From: Hydrococcus sp. Prado102
GTDB taxonomy: Bacteria; Cyanobacteriota; Cyanobacteriia; Cyanobacteriales; Microcystaceae
Direction of reading: 5' to 3'
DNA length: 33,767 nt
Assembly (NCBI GenBank): GCA_025454425.1
Contig: JALOOL010000018.1
Location: 1-33,767 of the forward strand
The notes beneath the pieces were generated by a model, which was not told the DNA's origin, did no database searches, and saw nothing but the letters and a program-made list of their open reading frames with translations. The translations under genes were made by a program, and so were the position numbers. Below, one piece after another: positions 17,501 to 25,541 of this stretch (positions are counted from its first letter, which is position 1; each line of letters opens with the position of its first letter).

Positions 17501-20179
17501 ACTTGGAATTTACATCAACTAACCCAAGATATTTCGTTAGATTTTTTTGTTATGTTCTCTTCGGCAGCTTCTTTATTAGGTTCGCCAGGACAAGGAAATT
17601 ATGCTGCTGCTAACGCATTTTTAGATGCGATCGCGCATTATCGAAAATCGCAAAATCTTCCAGCTTTAAGTATTAACTGGGGTTACTTTTCCGATGGAAT
17701 GGCAACTACTAAGCGCGTAGCTGTCAAAGGCATTAATCCTATTCCAACAGAAGAAGGATTAAATAGTTTAAGCGAATTACTTTCAACAAATCTCACTCAA
17801 GTTGGAGTGCTTTCTATTAATTGGGAAGAATTGAAACAACAATTCCCTGAATTAATAGAGTCTCCCTATTTTGATGAAATTATTAGTCCTGAAGTAAAAC
17901 CTCAAGAGGATAAAACAAGCGAACGGCAAGCCGCGCTTCGCGAACGCAAACAATCGAAAATCTTTGATAGACTGTTCAAGTTAGCGATCGCAGAACGTGA
18001 AGAATTTTTAACAGCTTATCTGCAAACTTCGCTGGCGCAGATCGTACAGTTAAACGGAAAAAATATCTCTCCTAATGAAAATCTTCTCGATTTGGGAATG
18101 GATTCTTTGATGGTTATGGAGGCAATTAACCAGCTTAAAAGCGACCTCCAATTAATGTTATATCCCAGAGAATTTTACGAACGTCCTAGAATCGATGCGC
18201 TAGCAAAATATCTTGCTGCTGAATTTGAAAAAAGTTATGGCAATAGTCAGTCCACCGTAGGGGCGCATGGCGTGCGCCCTTCGCATGGCGTGCGCCCAAG
18301 TCATCAATCTTCAGTAGTTAGCGAACTCAAAAATAATTATCAAAAACTAACTACTAATAACCAACCATTAACCATTGACAAAAAACTTCCTCCTATTGCC
18401 TTCGTTCTCTCTAGTCCTCGCGCGGGTTCTACCCTATTAAGAGTTATGCTAGCAGGACATCCCAATTTATGCTCCCCGCCAGAATTGCACCTGCTACCAT
18501 TCAACACGATCGCGCAACGAGAAGAAGAACTTGCTCTCTCTCATTTAGGCGAAGGATTGCAACGTGCCTTCATGGACTTACAGGGAATCGACGCGCCAGC
18601 CGCAGAAGCATTAATTGCCGATTTAGTCAAGCAAAATGCTAATATTCATGAAGTTTATGCAATGTTGCAAGAACTAGCAGGAGAACGCCTGTTAGTCGAT
18701 AAATCTCCTACTTATGCTTTTCATCGAGAAACCTTAGAAAGAGCAGAAGCAATCTTTGCAGGTGCAAAATACGTTCATCTAATCCGCCATCCCTATTCGG
18801 TTATAGAATCGTTCTGTCGGATGCGGATGGATAAATTAGTCGGTTCGGGAGACGAAAATCCCTTCCAAATTGCCGAAGAAATTTGGACGCGCAGCAACCA
18901 AAACATTCTCGATTTCTTCGAGCAAATCGAACCAAATCGCCGTCATATCCTTCGTTACGAAGATTTAGTAAAAGAACCTGCTAAAGCAACGCAGGAGTTA
19001 TGCGAATTTTTAGAAATTCCCTTTGACTCTTCGTTATTGAATCCCTATGAAGGACAGCGAATGACCGATGGCGTTTATGATAAATCCATGTCCGTTGGCG
19101 ATCCCAATTTCTACAAACGCAAAGAAATCGATCCTAATTTAGCTAACGCTTGGAAAGATATTAAACTCCCTCATCAATTAGGAGAAAATAGCCGTCAAGT
19201 TGCGATCGCATTTGGATACCAACTACCAAATGAAGTCGAAAGTCGAAAGTCGAAAGTCGAAAATAAATATACTCCCTTGTCTTCCCGTCCCTCCCACACC
19301 CCCACCCTCCTACACCTCCACACCCCTACTCTTTCTATAATGAGCGAACAATATATCAATGTTCGCGGATTAGATTTATGTCTGTGTAGTTGGGGAGAAG
19401 AAAACAATCCTCTGGTTCTATGCTTGCACGGTATCTTAGAACAAGGTGCAGCATGGCATGAAATGGCAGTACGACTCGCGCAACAGGGTTATCGCGTCGT
19501 TGCACCAGACTTGCGCGGACACGGGCGATCGCAACACGTCGGTCAAGGAGGATCGTATAATTTATTAGACTTCTTGTCAGATATCGATGCTATTGTTGGG
19601 CAATTTAGTGATAAACCGTTTACCTTAGTCGGACATTCATTAGGTTCGATTATTGCAGCAATGCTATCGAGCATTCGTCCTCAAAAGGTAAAAAATCTTA
19701 TTCTAGTAGAAACGGTATTACCCACAGAAGTTAACGAAGAAAACGCGATCGAACAGTTAACGTCTCATTTAGACTATCTCGCCTCTCCTCCCGAACATCA
19801 AATCTTCCCCGATGTTGCTACTGCTGCGGAACGTTTGCGCCTAACCACTCCAACGCTATCCGAAACGCTAGCAATGCAACTTGCAGAACGCATTACCGAA
19901 CCCAATGGCGATGGCGTATGCTGGCGCTGGGATGCTATGTTACGTACTCGCACGGGAATTGGATTTAATGGAATCGATCGCGCTAAATATCTCGGACTCT
20001 TACGACAAATTAAAGCGCCAATTACGCTAATTTATGGCGATAGAAGCGATTTTAACCGTCCAGAAGACTTATCCGAGCAACAAAAAGCGATGCCCGATGC
20101 AACGCGAATCGTGCTTGCTGGAGGACATAATTTACATTTAGAAGCCGCGATCGACTTGGCTAAAATTATTGGTGGATAG
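11594..20179 (+). CDS. ols: Olefin (1-alkene) synthase, modular type I PKS: FAAL-ACP-KS-AT-KR-ACP-ST-TE
   Basis: A 2861-residue megasynthase that should convert a fatty acid to a terminal alkene with two more carbons before decarboxylation (Ols pathway, CurM-like end). Domains in order: FAAL 1-575 (adenylation motif TSGSTG at 170-175); ACP1 with pantetheine Ser648; KS about 708-1115 with Cys863, His998, His1038; AT about 1237-1530 with Ser1331 in GHSVGE and HAFH ending at His1434, which predicts malonyl-CoA; KR with TGGLGALG at 1861-1868, Ser1990, Tyr2003, Asn2007 and an LDD motif (B-type); ACP2 with Ser2171; sulfotransferase with PAPS loop SSPRAGST at 2273-2280; TE from 2583 with Ser2682, Glu2706, His2845, Arg2786 and Asn2792. 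Ser-to-Glu and Ser-to-His spacings (24 and 163) agree closely with the decarboxylating CurM thioesterase. No DH or ER domain. Linkers contain dispersed repeats kept in frame. No clear Shine-Dalgarno precedes the ATG. Confidence 0.95.
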   Translation: MSGNFSNFVDLLSYRASAQSEKIAFTFLGDGETVTESFTYYQLDERARAIATQLQFLNAKGKRALLLYQPGLEFIAAFFGCLYAGVIAVPAYPPRANRSIERLQAIIADAQADFALTTQSLASTIEGKLLGYLSTESIHCITTDNIESHLATQWQPNDPNEENLAFLQYTSGSTGMPKGVMVSHGNLINNARAIERYFQDSAKSIGVSWLPPYHDMGLIGGILQPIYVQAAMTLMPPVAFLQRPLRWLQAISRDRATTSGAPNFAYEMCVAQISPEQRETLDLSCWTLAFSGAEPVRADTIERFTEAFAPYGFRKEAFYPCYGMAETTLLVCGGIKEALPILKMFDGKALEQNQIVSANASENGNVTLVGCGQIGDEQKVIIVNPATLRQCSSNEIGEIWVSSPSVAQGYWNRKKQTEETFKAYVTDTQEGSFLRTGDLGFLQDGELFVTGRLKDLIIIRGRNHYPQDIEFTVERSHEAVKESAGAAFAVDVDGEERLVITYEVKRTQIRKLDVEEVVSAIRKAVVQTHELQPFAIALLRTGSIPKTSSGKIQRHACKAGFLEGNLDVVGEWRQGDRESRKSEVGSRKLEIWDKKTGNVGAHGVRPGATNKQQQAIQEWLVNNIAQRLALLPGEIDVREPFASYGLDSVQAIRLSAELEDWLGRKLLPTLAYDYPTIESLASYLGQDDNTAAVGSSEVSIAPPRLATHEAIAIIGMGCRFPSANNPDAFWKLLHEGKDAITQVKGRWEGDIWGGFLESIDRFDPQFFGITPREANEMDPQQRLLLEVSWEALESAGIAADSLTGSLTGVFIGISSSDYSQIRLRHQIETDAYVGTGNAHSIAANRLSYFFDLRGPSLTVDTACSSSLVAVHLAVKSLQSGECDRAIVGGVNVILDQELTQTFTQAGMMSPNGRCKTFDASADGYVRGEGCGAVILKRLSDAERDGDNILAIVRGSAINQDGRSNGLTAPNGKSQQAVICQALANAGVTPAEIDYIEAHGTGTSLGDPIEVNSLKAVLLQGREPNRHLWLSSVKTNIGHLEAAAGIAGLIKVVLCLQHEEIPPHLHLDTLNPHIDFQDTPISIPTRHQPWRRGDKSRFAGVSSFGFGGTNAHVVLEGFHAETQRRHGGRITSPHLVPSRREEERGYRVFALSAKSEAALQDLVKCYEDYLTNCSDVDFADVCYTANAGRSHFDRRLAIVTNSSEQLREQLAAFRRGEEFSGVLSGTVEKGINQKIAFLFTGQGSQYVGMGSQLYQTQPIFRAALDKCAAILEPYLEKPLLEILYPKNPKSKIQNPKLDETQYTQPALFALEYALAQLWQSWGIKPSVVMGHSVGEYVAACIAGVFSLEDGLKLIAYRGKLMQALPKIGAMVSVMANEATIEKAIEAYKDRVAIAAINGSHSIVISGEAEAIGRIVSELTSVGIKTKKLQVSHAFHSPLMEPMLEEFERVASQIKYATPRIELISNLTGLAGEEIATPQYWLNHVRQPVKFASSIEVLEQQNYQILLEIGAKPTLLGMARTILESDKQGQNSTSYVYLPSLRPPQEDWQQILTSLATLSIHGIKIDWVGFDKDDRRKRIWNLPTYPFQRQRYWIKETSLLVAGSKQTQRIDRDWFYQVEWKAQPKIQETLSSDRASESWLIFADKQGKGDAIAKQLQQLNRNCVLIYPGDAYKQTKKTKKTAAGWEINPANPEDFERLFQELSTIAPSLKGIIHLWSLDINPNKLTPSSLEKAQIFGCGSVLNLIQTLFKQSISSRIWLITQGTQLIYKKDTISVAQSSLWGMGKVIALEHPEYWGGAIDLSCKPNQEEIKQLVEEIVNPDEENYLAFRNGTRYVPRLTKAEISHQKSQLSSKIHSEGSYLITGGLGALGLKVARWLVEQGAKSLVLIGRNKPSETVTHTLKALEQQGVKLLVTQADVSNKREVSKVLEKLELSMPPLRGIIHAAGVLDDGIIQGLSWERFSKVMSPKIKGTWNLHQLTQDISLDFFVMFSSAASLLGSPGQGNYAAANAFLDAIAHYRKSQNLPALSINWGYFSDGMATTKRVAVKGINPIPTEEGLNSLSELLSTNLTQVGVLSINWEELKQQFPELIESPYFDEIISPEVKPQEDKTSERQAALRERKQSKIFDRLFKLAIAEREEFLTAYLQTSLAQIVQLNGKNISPNENLLDLGMDSLMVMEAINQLKSDLQLMLYPREFYERPRIDALAKYLAAEFEKSYGNSQSTVGAHGVRPSHGVRPSHQSSVVSELKNNYQKLTTNNQPLTIDKKLPPIAFVLSSPRAGSTLLRVMLAGHPNLCSPPELHLLPFNTIAQREEELALSHLGEGLQRAFMDLQGIDAPAAEALIADLVKQNANIHEVYAMLQELAGERLLVDKSPTYAFHRETLERAEAIFAGAKYVHLIRHPYSVIESFCRMRMDKLVGSGDENPFQIAEEIWTRSNQNILDFFEQIEPNRRHILRYEDLVKEPAKATQELCEFLEIPFDSSLLNPYEGQRMTDGVYDKSMSVGDPNFYKRKEIDPNLANAWKDIKLPHQLGENSRQVAIAFGYQLPNEVESRKSKVENKYTPLSSRPSHTPTLLHLHTPTLSIMSEQYINVRGLDLCLCSWGEENNPLVLCLHGILEQGAAWHEMAVRLAQQGYRVVAPDLRGHGRSQHVGQGGSYNLLDFLSDIDAIVGQFSDKPFTLVGHSLGSIIAAMLSSIRPQKVKNLILVETVLPTEVNEENAIEQLTSHLDYLASPPEHQIFPDVATAAERLRLTTPTLSETLAMQLAERITEPNGDGVCWRWDAMLRTRTGIGFNGIDRAKYLGLLRQIKAPITLIYGDRSDFNRPEDLSEQQKAMPDATRIVLAGGHNLHLEAAIDLAKIIGG
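13328..13410 (+). repeat. Dispersed repeats inside the FAAL-ACP1 linker of ols
   Basis: Four to five copies of the heptamer GGAAGTC (13328-13359) are followed by a 23-nt GTAGGGGCGCATGGCG-type element (13388-13410). Both are otherwise intergenic repeat types. They encode about residues 579-606, including RKSEVGSRK and VGAHGVRP, between the adenylation domain and the first carrier protein. Confidence 0.85.
14942..14990 (+). repeat. Repeat and hairpin in the KS-AT linker of ols
   Basis: TTTCACGCAGAGACGCAGAGG, a motif I know as a common dispersed repeat in cyanobacteria, is followed by a perfect hairpin GGGGCGAA-TTAC-TTCGCCCC (14971-14990). Together they encode about residues 1117-1133 after the end of the KS domain. 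Confidence 0.75.
15449..15480 (+). repeat. AATCCAA tandem array inside the AT region of ols
   Basis: Four consecutive units of AATCCAA encode [10 protein letters not shown] (about residues 1286-1295) in a surface loop before [17 protein letters not shown] of the acyltransferase domain. Confidence 0.85.
18257..18297 (+). repeat. GTAGGGGCGCATGG element in the ACP2-ST linker of ols
   Basis: A 23-nt copy (18257-18279) is identical at 22 of 23 bases to 13388-13410, then a partial second copy (GCATGGCGTGCGCCC) follows directly. It is read in the same frame as the first linker copy, giving VGAHGVRP then SHGVRP. An AACCAACCATTAACCATTGAC-like low-complexity stretch follows to about 18380. Confidence 0.85.
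19235..19263 (+). repeat. GTCGAAA heptad array in the ST-TE linker of ols
   Basis: Four consecutive GTCGAAA units encode [10 protein letters not shown] (about residues 2548-2557). A C-rich stretch of CCCTCC/CACCCC units (about 19285-19330) follows, and the TE domain begins with a Met codon at 19340. Confidence 0.85.
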
Positions 20180-20406
20180 GGAAAAGAAAAATAATTGCAG
20201 TTATTTATCAGGTTAGATCTAGCGAATCTGTCATTAAAAGCAATTTAGCTTAAAATGCTTATTTCTAACTTTTTCTGTTGCCTCTCAAGTTATCCTTCAG
20301 TCAATTCGTCCTTAGCGGGTTATTATGCCCAATCATTTACACGGTATTATTTGGCTAAAAACGCGATAGCGCCCAAAACCCCACAGTTTTTAGTGAGTTT
20401 ATCGCT
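20180..20406. other. Region between ols and the TnpB element
   Basis: It contains the remnant described at 20316-20369 and an inverted repeat CTAAAAAC (20355-20362) / GTTTTTAG (20386-20393). I see no clear terminator for ols, and no intact gene. Confidence 0.5.
20316..20369 (+). pseudogene. Trace of a Y1 (HUH, RAYT/IS200-like) transposase
   Basis: Between two stop codons, one frame reads RVIMPNHLHGIIWLKTR. MPNHLHGI is the core HUH motif of REP-associated Y1 tyrosine transposases, where the two His residues hold the metal ion. The catalytic Tyr and all flanking regions are missing or out of frame, so only a degraded fragment remains. A match of this length could still be chance, but the motif is distinctive. 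Confidence 0.5.
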
Positions 20407-20515
20407 TTGACATCCTCACCGCCCCCACTGGGACGGTGATTCCAAAGATTGCTCTTTGGGCTTCCTCTTTCTACGAGTTGACTTGCTTGGAGGAGTTTCC
20501 CCACCCAAGTATTGG
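20407..20515 (-). ncRNA. Predicted omegaRNA (reRNA) scaffold at the right end of the TnpB element
   Basis: The 109 bp between the tnpB stop and the right end hold a strong 10-bp hairpin (20413-20436) and other paired segments, for example GCCCAAAGAGCAATCTTTGG. In IS605 elements TnpB uses an RNA from this region as scaffold, with the guide taken from DNA just outside the right end. That guide would start AGCGATAAACTCACTA (complement of 20391-20406). The upstream limit of the RNA may extend into the tnpB coding sequence. Confidence 0.5.
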
Positions 20516-21682
20516 TCAGTCTCTCTCTTTGGCGTGAGTTCCGATGTGCCCCACCGTACTTAATCCTTTCTCTAAAATGTTCCGAGCAGCGTTCCAGTCT
20601 CTATCTTGTGTATGCCCACAGTGATGACAAACATGAGTTCTGACACTCAAAGATTTTTTAACAACTTTGTCACAGTTAGAACAATTCTGGCTGGTGTAGT
20701 GAGGCGGTACGGCAACCGTTACTACCCCAAACACCTTGCCAAAATACTCAACCCATGTACGAAAAGTCGTCCAAGCTGCATCCGATATGGATTTGCAGTA
20801 ATGTCGATTTTTGACCATGTTTCTCACCTTCAAATCCTCATAGGCTACCAAGTCGTTAGACTGGACTACGCACCTTGCCAACTTCACGGCAAAATCTTTA
20901 CGCTGCCTACTTACTTTGAGGTATTTTCTTGCCAGTTTATTTCTAAACTTGGCTCTATTTTGAGAACCTTTCTCAGTCTTAGACAAACGACGTTGCAGCC
21001 GTTTCAAAGACTTCTCACTTTTTCTAAGATGCCTTGGATTCTCAATGGTTTGCCCGTTACTATCAGTATAAAAGTGAGTCAGCCCAACATCCAACCCAAT
21101 TGTTTTAGATGTTGGCTCTCGTTTCTCCAAACGTTCAGAGTCAATACAAAATTGTACGTAGTAGCCATCAGCACGACGCACTACACGCACTCGTTTGTAT
21201 TGCTTCAATTGATAGAAATGCAAGTCGCGAGTTCCCCACATTTTAAAGGTTCCCGCTTCAAAACCATCGCTAAAAGTGATGTATCTACGACAAGAAGAAA
21301 GTTTCCAGCCTGTAGTTTTGTACTCTACAGAGCCGTGTGTTTGCTCAGACTTAAAGCGTGGATAGCCTTTTTTAAGAGGGATATTTTTCTTGCAATTGTC
21401 AAAGAAACGAGCAATAGCACTCCATGCTCTTTCGGCACTAGCTTGTCGAGCCTGAGAATTAAGCTTGTTTGCCCAGACAAATTCTTTGGCAAGGACAGCA
21501 CAATATGCACTCAAATCGTATCGCCCGATGTCGCGGTTATCCATCCAGTATCTCAGGCAAGAATTACGGACAAAACGAGCAGTACGAATTGCTTCATCCA
21601 GCTTTTCGTACTGCGCCTTCAATCCCTCAAGTTTTGCCTCGAATACCAACATGGTTACGTTGTTGCATCTGACGTAAACCAT
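20516..21682 (-). CDS. tnpB: RNA-guided endonuclease TnpB (IS200/IS605 OrfB)
   Basis: A 388-residue TnpB. The RuvC-like triad is intact: Asp198 in IGLDVGL, Glu282 in VAYEDLKV and Asp362 in DRDWNAARNIL. A zinc ribbon lies between (Cys334, Cys337, Cys352, Cys355). The N-terminal OrfB domain has helix-rich sequence AIRTARFVRNSCLRYW and a GYPRFKS motif. TnpB proteins are RNA-guided DNA nucleases that help the element persist at its site. The ORF can start at the ATG at 21682 or at MLVFEAKLEG (ATG at 21652), which matches the usual start of relatives. All catalytic residues are present, so the protein is probably active or recently so. A long antisense ORF on the + strand is a shadow. Confidence 0.93.
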   Translation of the reverse strand: MVYVRCNNVTMLVFEAKLEGLKAQYEKLDEAIRTARFVRNSCLRYWMDNRDIGRYDLSAYCAVLAKEFVWANKLNSQARQASAERAWSAIARFFDNCKKNIPLKKGYPRFKSEQTHGSVEYKTTGWKLSSCRRYITFSDGFEAGTFKMWGTRDLHFYQLKQYKRVRVVRRADGYYVQFCIDSERLEKREPTSKTIGLDVGLTHFYTDSNGQTIENPRHLRKSEKSLKRLQRRLSKTEKGSQNRAKFRNKLARKYLKVSRQRKDFAVKLARCVVQSNDLVAYEDLKVRNMVKNRHYCKSISDAAWTTFRTWVEYFGKVFGVVTVAVPPHYTSQNCSNCDKVVKKSLSVRTHVCHHCGHTQDRDWNAARNILEKGLSTVGHIGTHAKERD

Positions 21683-21786
21683 TCTAACATAAATTTAAAA
21701 AGCCGCCCGCTCTGTGCGGGGCTTTCAACCCAAAATTTTCGGTAATAATCATTATTATGATAACTCAAAAGACTTTCAGTAACTTT

Positions 21787-22956
21787 TTATGGTTTTAATA
21801 AAACCTTAATGCAGTTATCGCGTTTGTGTTTAAACAACTCAAAAGCCTGCTTGGTTTCCTCTAGCGGCATAGTATGCGTAAACACTTTCGATGGATCGAC
21901 TTCGCCATTGGCAACGCGATCGACCAACATTGGAATATACTTCTGACCGTACATTTGTCCCATGCGAAATGTTAAGCCTTTATTCATAGCGGCTCCCATC
22001 GGTATTTTATCGACAAAACCGCTATAAACTCCCATAATCGAAAGCGTCCCGCCTTTAGAGGCGGCTACTATCATTTGTCTGAGGACGTGCGGGCGATCGG
22101 TTTCTAGGCGAACAGTTTGCTTTGCCTCGTCATAAAACCCTTCTAAACCCATCCCGTGAGCCTCTAAGCCAACCGCGTCGATACAGGCATCGGGGCCGCG
22201 TCCCCCAGTTATTTCTTTAAGAACTTCGCCTGGGTCTACTTCTTCGTAATTAATGGGTTCTGCTTTAGCGAAAGTTTTAGCAAGTTGCAGGCGTTCGGGT
22301 ACGCGATCGATCGCAATGACTCGTTCTGCACCCAACATATAGGCACTAAGCATAGCAAATTGTCCTACTGGGCCAGCACCCCAAACGGCTACAATATCTC
22401 CGGGTTTGATATCGCATAAATCAGCACCCATATACCCCGTCGGAAAGGCATCAGAAATCGGTAGCAATTTTTCGTCGGGAATGCCATCGGGAACCTTAAT
22501 AGCGCCATAGTCGGCAAAGGGAATGCGGACGTACTCGGCAAAAGCTCCTGCATAGCCGCCAAACAGATGAGAATAGCCAAAAATTCCTGCCGTCCCAAAA
22601 CCGAACAACGGTTCTTGCAATCCGCCATTCGGATTTGAGTTGTCGCATAGCGACCAGCGATGGGTTTGACAGTAAGCACATTGACCGCACCCAATTATTG
22701 AAGAGACGACGACGCGATCGCCTGGTTTTAATCTCTGCACTTGGGAGCCAACTTCAACGATTTCCCCCATGAATTCGTGACCGATAATGTCTCCCTTTTG
22801 CATGGAGGGAATGTAACCACTATAAATATGTAAGTCTGAACCGCAGATAGTTGTAGAAGTCACCTTGAGAATGGCATCGCGAGGATTTAGAATTTTGGGT
22901 TCGGGAACGGTGTCCACTCGAACATCTTTGGCTCCATGCCAGCATATTGCTTTCAT
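21787..22956 (-). CDS. Zinc-dependent alcohol dehydrogenase (formaldehyde/threonine dehydrogenase-like)
   Basis: A 389-residue medium-chain dehydrogenase. Catalytic zinc ligands are Cys38 (CGSDLH) and His60-Glu61 (GHEFMGE); the structural zinc site is Cys90, Cys93, Cys96 and Cys104. The NAD(P)-binding motif is GAGPVGQFAM. The insertion ADYGAIKVPDGIPDEKLL and the overall layout place it near glutathione-independent formaldehyde dehydrogenase-like enzymes; the substrate is not determinable. I place the start at ATG 22956 (MKAICWHG), with AAGGAG 7 nt upstream; an ORF extension to 23004 lacks family similarity. It is the third gene of a - strand set with SRPBCC and SDR, but a 244-bp repeat-filled gap separates it from them. 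Confidence 0.93.
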   Translation of the reverse strand: MKAICWHGAKDVRVDTVPEPKILNPRDAILKVTSTTICGSDLHIYSGYIPSMQKGDIIGHEFMGEIVEVGSQVQRLKPGDRVVVSSIIGCGQCAYCQTHRWSLCDNSNPNGGLQEPLFGFGTAGIFGYSHLFGGYAGAFAEYVRIPFADYGAIKVPDGIPDEKLLPISDAFPTGYMGADLCDIKPGDIVAVWGAGPVGQFAMLSAYMLGAERVIAIDRVPERLQLAKTFAKAEPINYEEVDPGEVLKEITGGRGPDACIDAVGLEAHGMGLEGFYDEAKQTVRLETDRPHVLRQMIVAASKGGTLSIMGVYSGFVDKIPMGAAMNKGLTFRMGQMYGQKYIPMLVDRVANGEVDPSKVFTHTMPLEETKQAFELFKHKRDNCIKVLLKP

Positions 22957-23023
22957 TGTCGATCTCCTTAAATTAGTTATCAGCGATAAGAGTTCAAAGT
23001 TCAAAAAAGTCTCCCTTGTCCAA

Positions 23024-23183
23024 TACTTCCGACTCCGCCGCGCACTTCCACGAAGTGAAGGAGCATCGCCTTTCCTCCGACGCGGACGAAACGAAGTTTA
23101 TGAGCATCGCCGACTTTCGACTTTCGACTTTCGACTTTCGACTTACGTCCAAGGGACGGGCTTCGCCAACGACTTTCGACTTC
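23024..23183. repeat. Repeat cluster between the SRPBCC and alcohol dehydrogenase genes
   Basis: This gap holds GACGCGGACGAAACGAAG and GAGCATCGCC repeats (about 23038-23110), a GTCGAAA heptad array of five units (23111-23144), and the 27-nt element ACGTCCAAGGGACGGGCT (23145-23171) that recurs at 27672-27698. Confidence 0.8.
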
Positions 23184-23200
23184 TAATAACTGGTCACTGT

Positions 23201-23914
23201 TTAACGACAGGCTGGCTGTCCTTCGTTTGTGGCAATTTCGCCTGCTTCCATCAACATTTTGAAGCGTCGTAATTCGTCCCCAATTTGTTGTTCGGGAGAT
23301 TCGCCAAAGAGTTTGGCAATGGTTGCTCCAAGTCCGCCTGCGGGTGGGTTGTATTCTAAAACGACTTTAACCTCCGTACCTCGTCCCTGGGGAGCCTTTT
23401 GGAACCGAACAAAGCCTGAATTATCGATATCGGCTCCTTCTACCGAAGCCCAAGCAATAAGCTGGTTTTCCTGTTCGCTAACGATTTCGGCATCCCATTC
23501 AACCTCGCTTCCTAAAGGAGCATTAGCAATCCAATGAGAGCGAGTGCGATCGATTTCTCGAACGGATTTAAGATGTTTCATGAAGGTCGGCAAGTTTTCT
23601 AAGTTGCGCCAGAAACGATATAGCTCTTCTTGCGACTTGTTAGAGATGGTTACTGTCTTTTCTACTCGTATTCTCTTTTCGCCGCCTACCGCTTCGCCGA
23701 CAGTTTCTTGAAGGCTTTTTTCTCCTTTAGCACCGTGATAAGCTAAGCTACCTCCCACTAGTGCTGTAATCGCACCTCGCAAAGACCGATCTTTTAAACC
23801 CATTAAAACGAGTGCCCCGCCGCCAATCAGCGAACCCCAGCGTTCGAGTTCTCCGACACCTTCAGATTGCGTTTCTTGCGGTTGATTATTGGATGCTGAG
23901 ATTGATTCTTCCAT
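23201..23914 (-). CDS. SRPBCC (cyclase/dehydrase-like) domain protein with N-terminal membrane-type segment
   Basis: A 237-residue protein. Residues 1-25 are polar; about 25-70 form a Gly-rich, weakly hydrophobic hairpin (WGSLIGGGALVLMGL and ALVGGSLAYHGA) as in DUF2892-type proteins; from about residue 80 a START-like SRPBCC domain follows (IRVEKTVTISNKSQEELYRFWRNLENLPTFMKHLKSV). SRPBCC folds bind hydrophobic ligands; the ligand here is unknown. A good Shine-Dalgarno (AAAGGA) precedes the ATG. It sits between SDR and alcohol dehydrogenase genes in one direction, a combination I have seen in cyanobacteria, so the three probably share regulation. Orphan function. Confidence 0.85.
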   Translation of the reverse strand: MEESISASNNQPQETQSEGVGELERWGSLIGGGALVLMGLKDRSLRGAITALVGGSLAYHGAKGEKSLQETVGEAVGGEKRIRVEKTVTISNKSQEELYRFWRNLENLPTFMKHLKSVREIDRTRSHWIANAPLGSEVEWDAEIVSEQENQLIAWASVEGADIDNSGFVRFQKAPQGRGTEVKVVLEYNPPAGGLGATIAKLFGESPEQQIGDELRRFKMLMEAGEIATNEGQPACR

Positions 23915-23944
23915 TGCTGTTTCCTTTAATTTGATTTTTTAAGG

Positions 23945-23977
23945 GAGGAACGAGGCGGGTAAAAACACTCGCTCCTC
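23945..23977. repeat. Intergenic inverted repeat between SDR and SRPBCC genes
   Basis: GAGGAACGAG (23945-23954) pairs with CTCGCTCCTC (23968-23977) at nine of ten positions around a 13-nt loop. No T-run follows on either strand, so it is not a simple terminator; it could be an mRNA processing or stability element in the operon. Confidence 0.45.
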
Positions 23978-23995
23978 ATAGCTAGCCACTTTTCC

Positions 23996-24949
23996 TTATG
24001 AGGCAAAAGGATTATTTTTGACAATCCAGTCCGATAAGCTAGGGATTGCTAGATGGCTAAAGTCTCCCTCTGCTTTGTTATATTCCTCTATTGGTTCGTA
24101 GAGGTTATTGGCATCATTTTCAGATTTGGGTTTATTAGTATGCTGTCCTGGAATGGCGAGTTGTAGGGCGGTATCGAGAAGTTGCGGCGATAGTTTTTGC
24201 AACACATCGAGTATCCTTCCAACATCCCCAACAATAAAATCTCGCATTGGATGTTCGGCAACGTGCAGGATGGCTTCAGCAACGAGACTGGGTTGATAAT
24301 AGGGGGGAATGCCTGTCGGTTGAACTCCTAGTTTAGTTTTTGCTTTGTTGTAGAAAGGGGTATTAATCACCGCGGGCATAACGTTTGTTACGCTGATGGG
24401 CATTCCCTCATTCATCAGTTCTACTCGTAGAGACTCAAGAAAGCCCTCAACGCCGTGTTTAGCAGCCGAGTAAGCGCTCTGAAGCGGCAGGGCACGCCGC
24501 GCTTCAACTGAGGTGACGTGGATAAGCGCCCCGCGTCCCTCGCGCCTTATATAAGGGAGTGCGGCCATTGCTCCATATACCTGTCCCATGAGGTTGACAT
24601 CAATGACTCGCTTGAATTCTTCGGGCGTAGTTTTCTCAAAGGGAGCAACAAGACCAGTTGCAGCAACGTGTACCCAGGTATCCAAACGACCGTAATGCAG
24701 AACGGTTTTTTCTGCGATCGCTCGTACTTGCTCGACATCCGATACGTCTGCTGCGATCGCGATCGCTTCGCCGCCCATTTGGGAAATTTCAGCAACTAAA
24801 GAAGCTAATCCTGTCTCGCTACGCGCTGAAACGGCTAGTTTTGCACTTTTTTTGGCAAATTTACGCGCAGTTTCTCGACCGATACCGCTAGATGCTCCGA
24901 TAATTGCGATAACCTGCTCGTGAATGGGTTTGAGTTTAATAACTGTCAT
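23996..24949 (-). CDS. Short-chain dehydrogenase/reductase (SDR)
   Basis: A 317-residue classical SDR. The cofactor motif IGASSGIG is at residues 17-24. The catalytic set is Ser147 in HVTSVEAR, Tyr160 and Lys164 in YSAAK. The DVNLMG motif is present at 117-122. A C-terminal extension of about 60 residues beyond the core has low similarity to the family, with EEYNKAEGDFSHL. Substrate is unknown. It is first of the three-gene - strand set. The 406-bp region upstream should carry the promoter; no strong Shine-Dalgarno precedes the ATG. Confidence 0.92.
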   Translation of the reverse strand: MTVIKLKPIHEQVIAIIGASSGIGRETARKFAKKSAKLAVSARSETGLASLVAEISQMGGEAIAIAADVSDVEQVRAIAEKTVLHYGRLDTWVHVAATGLVAPFEKTTPEEFKRVIDVNLMGQVYGAMAALPYIRREGRGALIHVTSVEARRALPLQSAYSAAKHGVEGFLESLRVELMNEGMPISVTNVMPAVINTPFYNKAKTKLGVQPTGIPPYYQPSLVAEAILHVAEHPMRDFIVGDVGRILDVLQKLSPQLLDTALQLAIPGQHTNKPKSENDANNLYEPIEEYNKAEGDFSHLAIPSLSDWIVKNNPFAS

Positions 24950-25355
24950 GTTTTACTTAATACACTTTGGTCGAGTCTGGTTGATGCCGATGAATTCTGA
25001 TGAACTAGAGTTAATAAAACTTTCTACTTTTAGCAAACTCAACAAAATGCTAAAAATTTCAGAAAAAATTTGTTTGGCAAAAACTTATATTTAGATCTAA
25101 TTTACTAATATTTATTTAATTAATTCCCTCCCATAAGTAGTAGTTAAAGCGAACAGTCTGGTACTTCTTAGGGAAGAAGGTTAAATCAAACTATTTTTTA
25201 TTTGCCTAAATTTACCTTTTCAAAATCAATACAGAAATACAGAGAAATTTGCAGTACAAACCCAAAAAGCGTGGGGAAAGCTAAACTAGATTAAAGAAGC
25301 GTTACAAAGCTTAAAACTATTTTTTGTAAAAACTTGCTGTACCTGTAACTTTAAA
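24950..25355. other. Gene-free region between divergent SDR and small membrane ORF
   Basis: A 406-bp AT-rich gap between divergent genes; it should hold both promoters. I see no RNA gene, repeat array or ORF with coding character in it. Confidence 0.5.
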
Positions 25356-25541
25356 ATGGCTATTTTTCGTCAATACATTGCTCCTTTTCTCATATTACTC
25401 GTCTTTTTAGTCGCTTTACTCGCTACTAGTGCCCGTATCTTCTTACCTTCCGATATGGCAGCACCCGCACCAATCGAACCAACAACCCAAACATCTCAAA
25501 ATTCCTCTGTGATTTTACCTAATGGGTCACGATCTACCTAA
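25356..25541 (+). CDS. Small single-helix membrane protein
   Basis: A 61-residue ORF: short basic N-terminus (MAIFRQYIAP), one strong hydrophobic helix (FLILLVFLVALLATSARIFL), then a Pro/Thr/Ser-rich tail. The hydrophobic segment without a lipobox or cleavage site suggests a membrane anchor. The last 20 bp overlap the GNAT gene in another frame, so translation may be coupled. The coding case rests on its composition and position; function is unknown. Confidence 0.6.
   Translation: MAIFRQYIAPFLILLVFLVALLATSARIFLPSDMAAPAPIEPTTQTSQNSSVILPNGSRST

Larger units (their letters stand above)
20407..21741 (-). mobile_element. IS200/IS605-group element carrying only tnpB
   Basis: Predicted from the - strand. 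The left end follows TTAC (complement at 21742-21745), an insertion tetranucleotide known for IS608; near it is a subterminal hairpin AAAGCCCCGC/GCGGGCGGCTTT. The right end is TCAA (20407-20410), just after the hairpin TCACCGTCCC-AGTG-GGGGCGGTGA. No Y1 transposase (tnpA) is inside, so mobility would need one supplied in trans. Boundaries are inferred from known IS605 end structure. Confidence 0.65.

Noticed and set aside
20606-21745. 379-codon ORF on the + strand opposite tnpB
   Set aside because: It mirrors the tnpB coding strand, lacks any recognisable motif and its residue composition is that of an antisense frame.
22956-23004. Longer start for the alcohol dehydrogenase
   Set aside because: The 16 extra residues (MNFELLSLITNLRRST) are not family-like, whereas ATG at 22956 has AAGGAG at correct spacing and starts with the conserved MKAICWHG.
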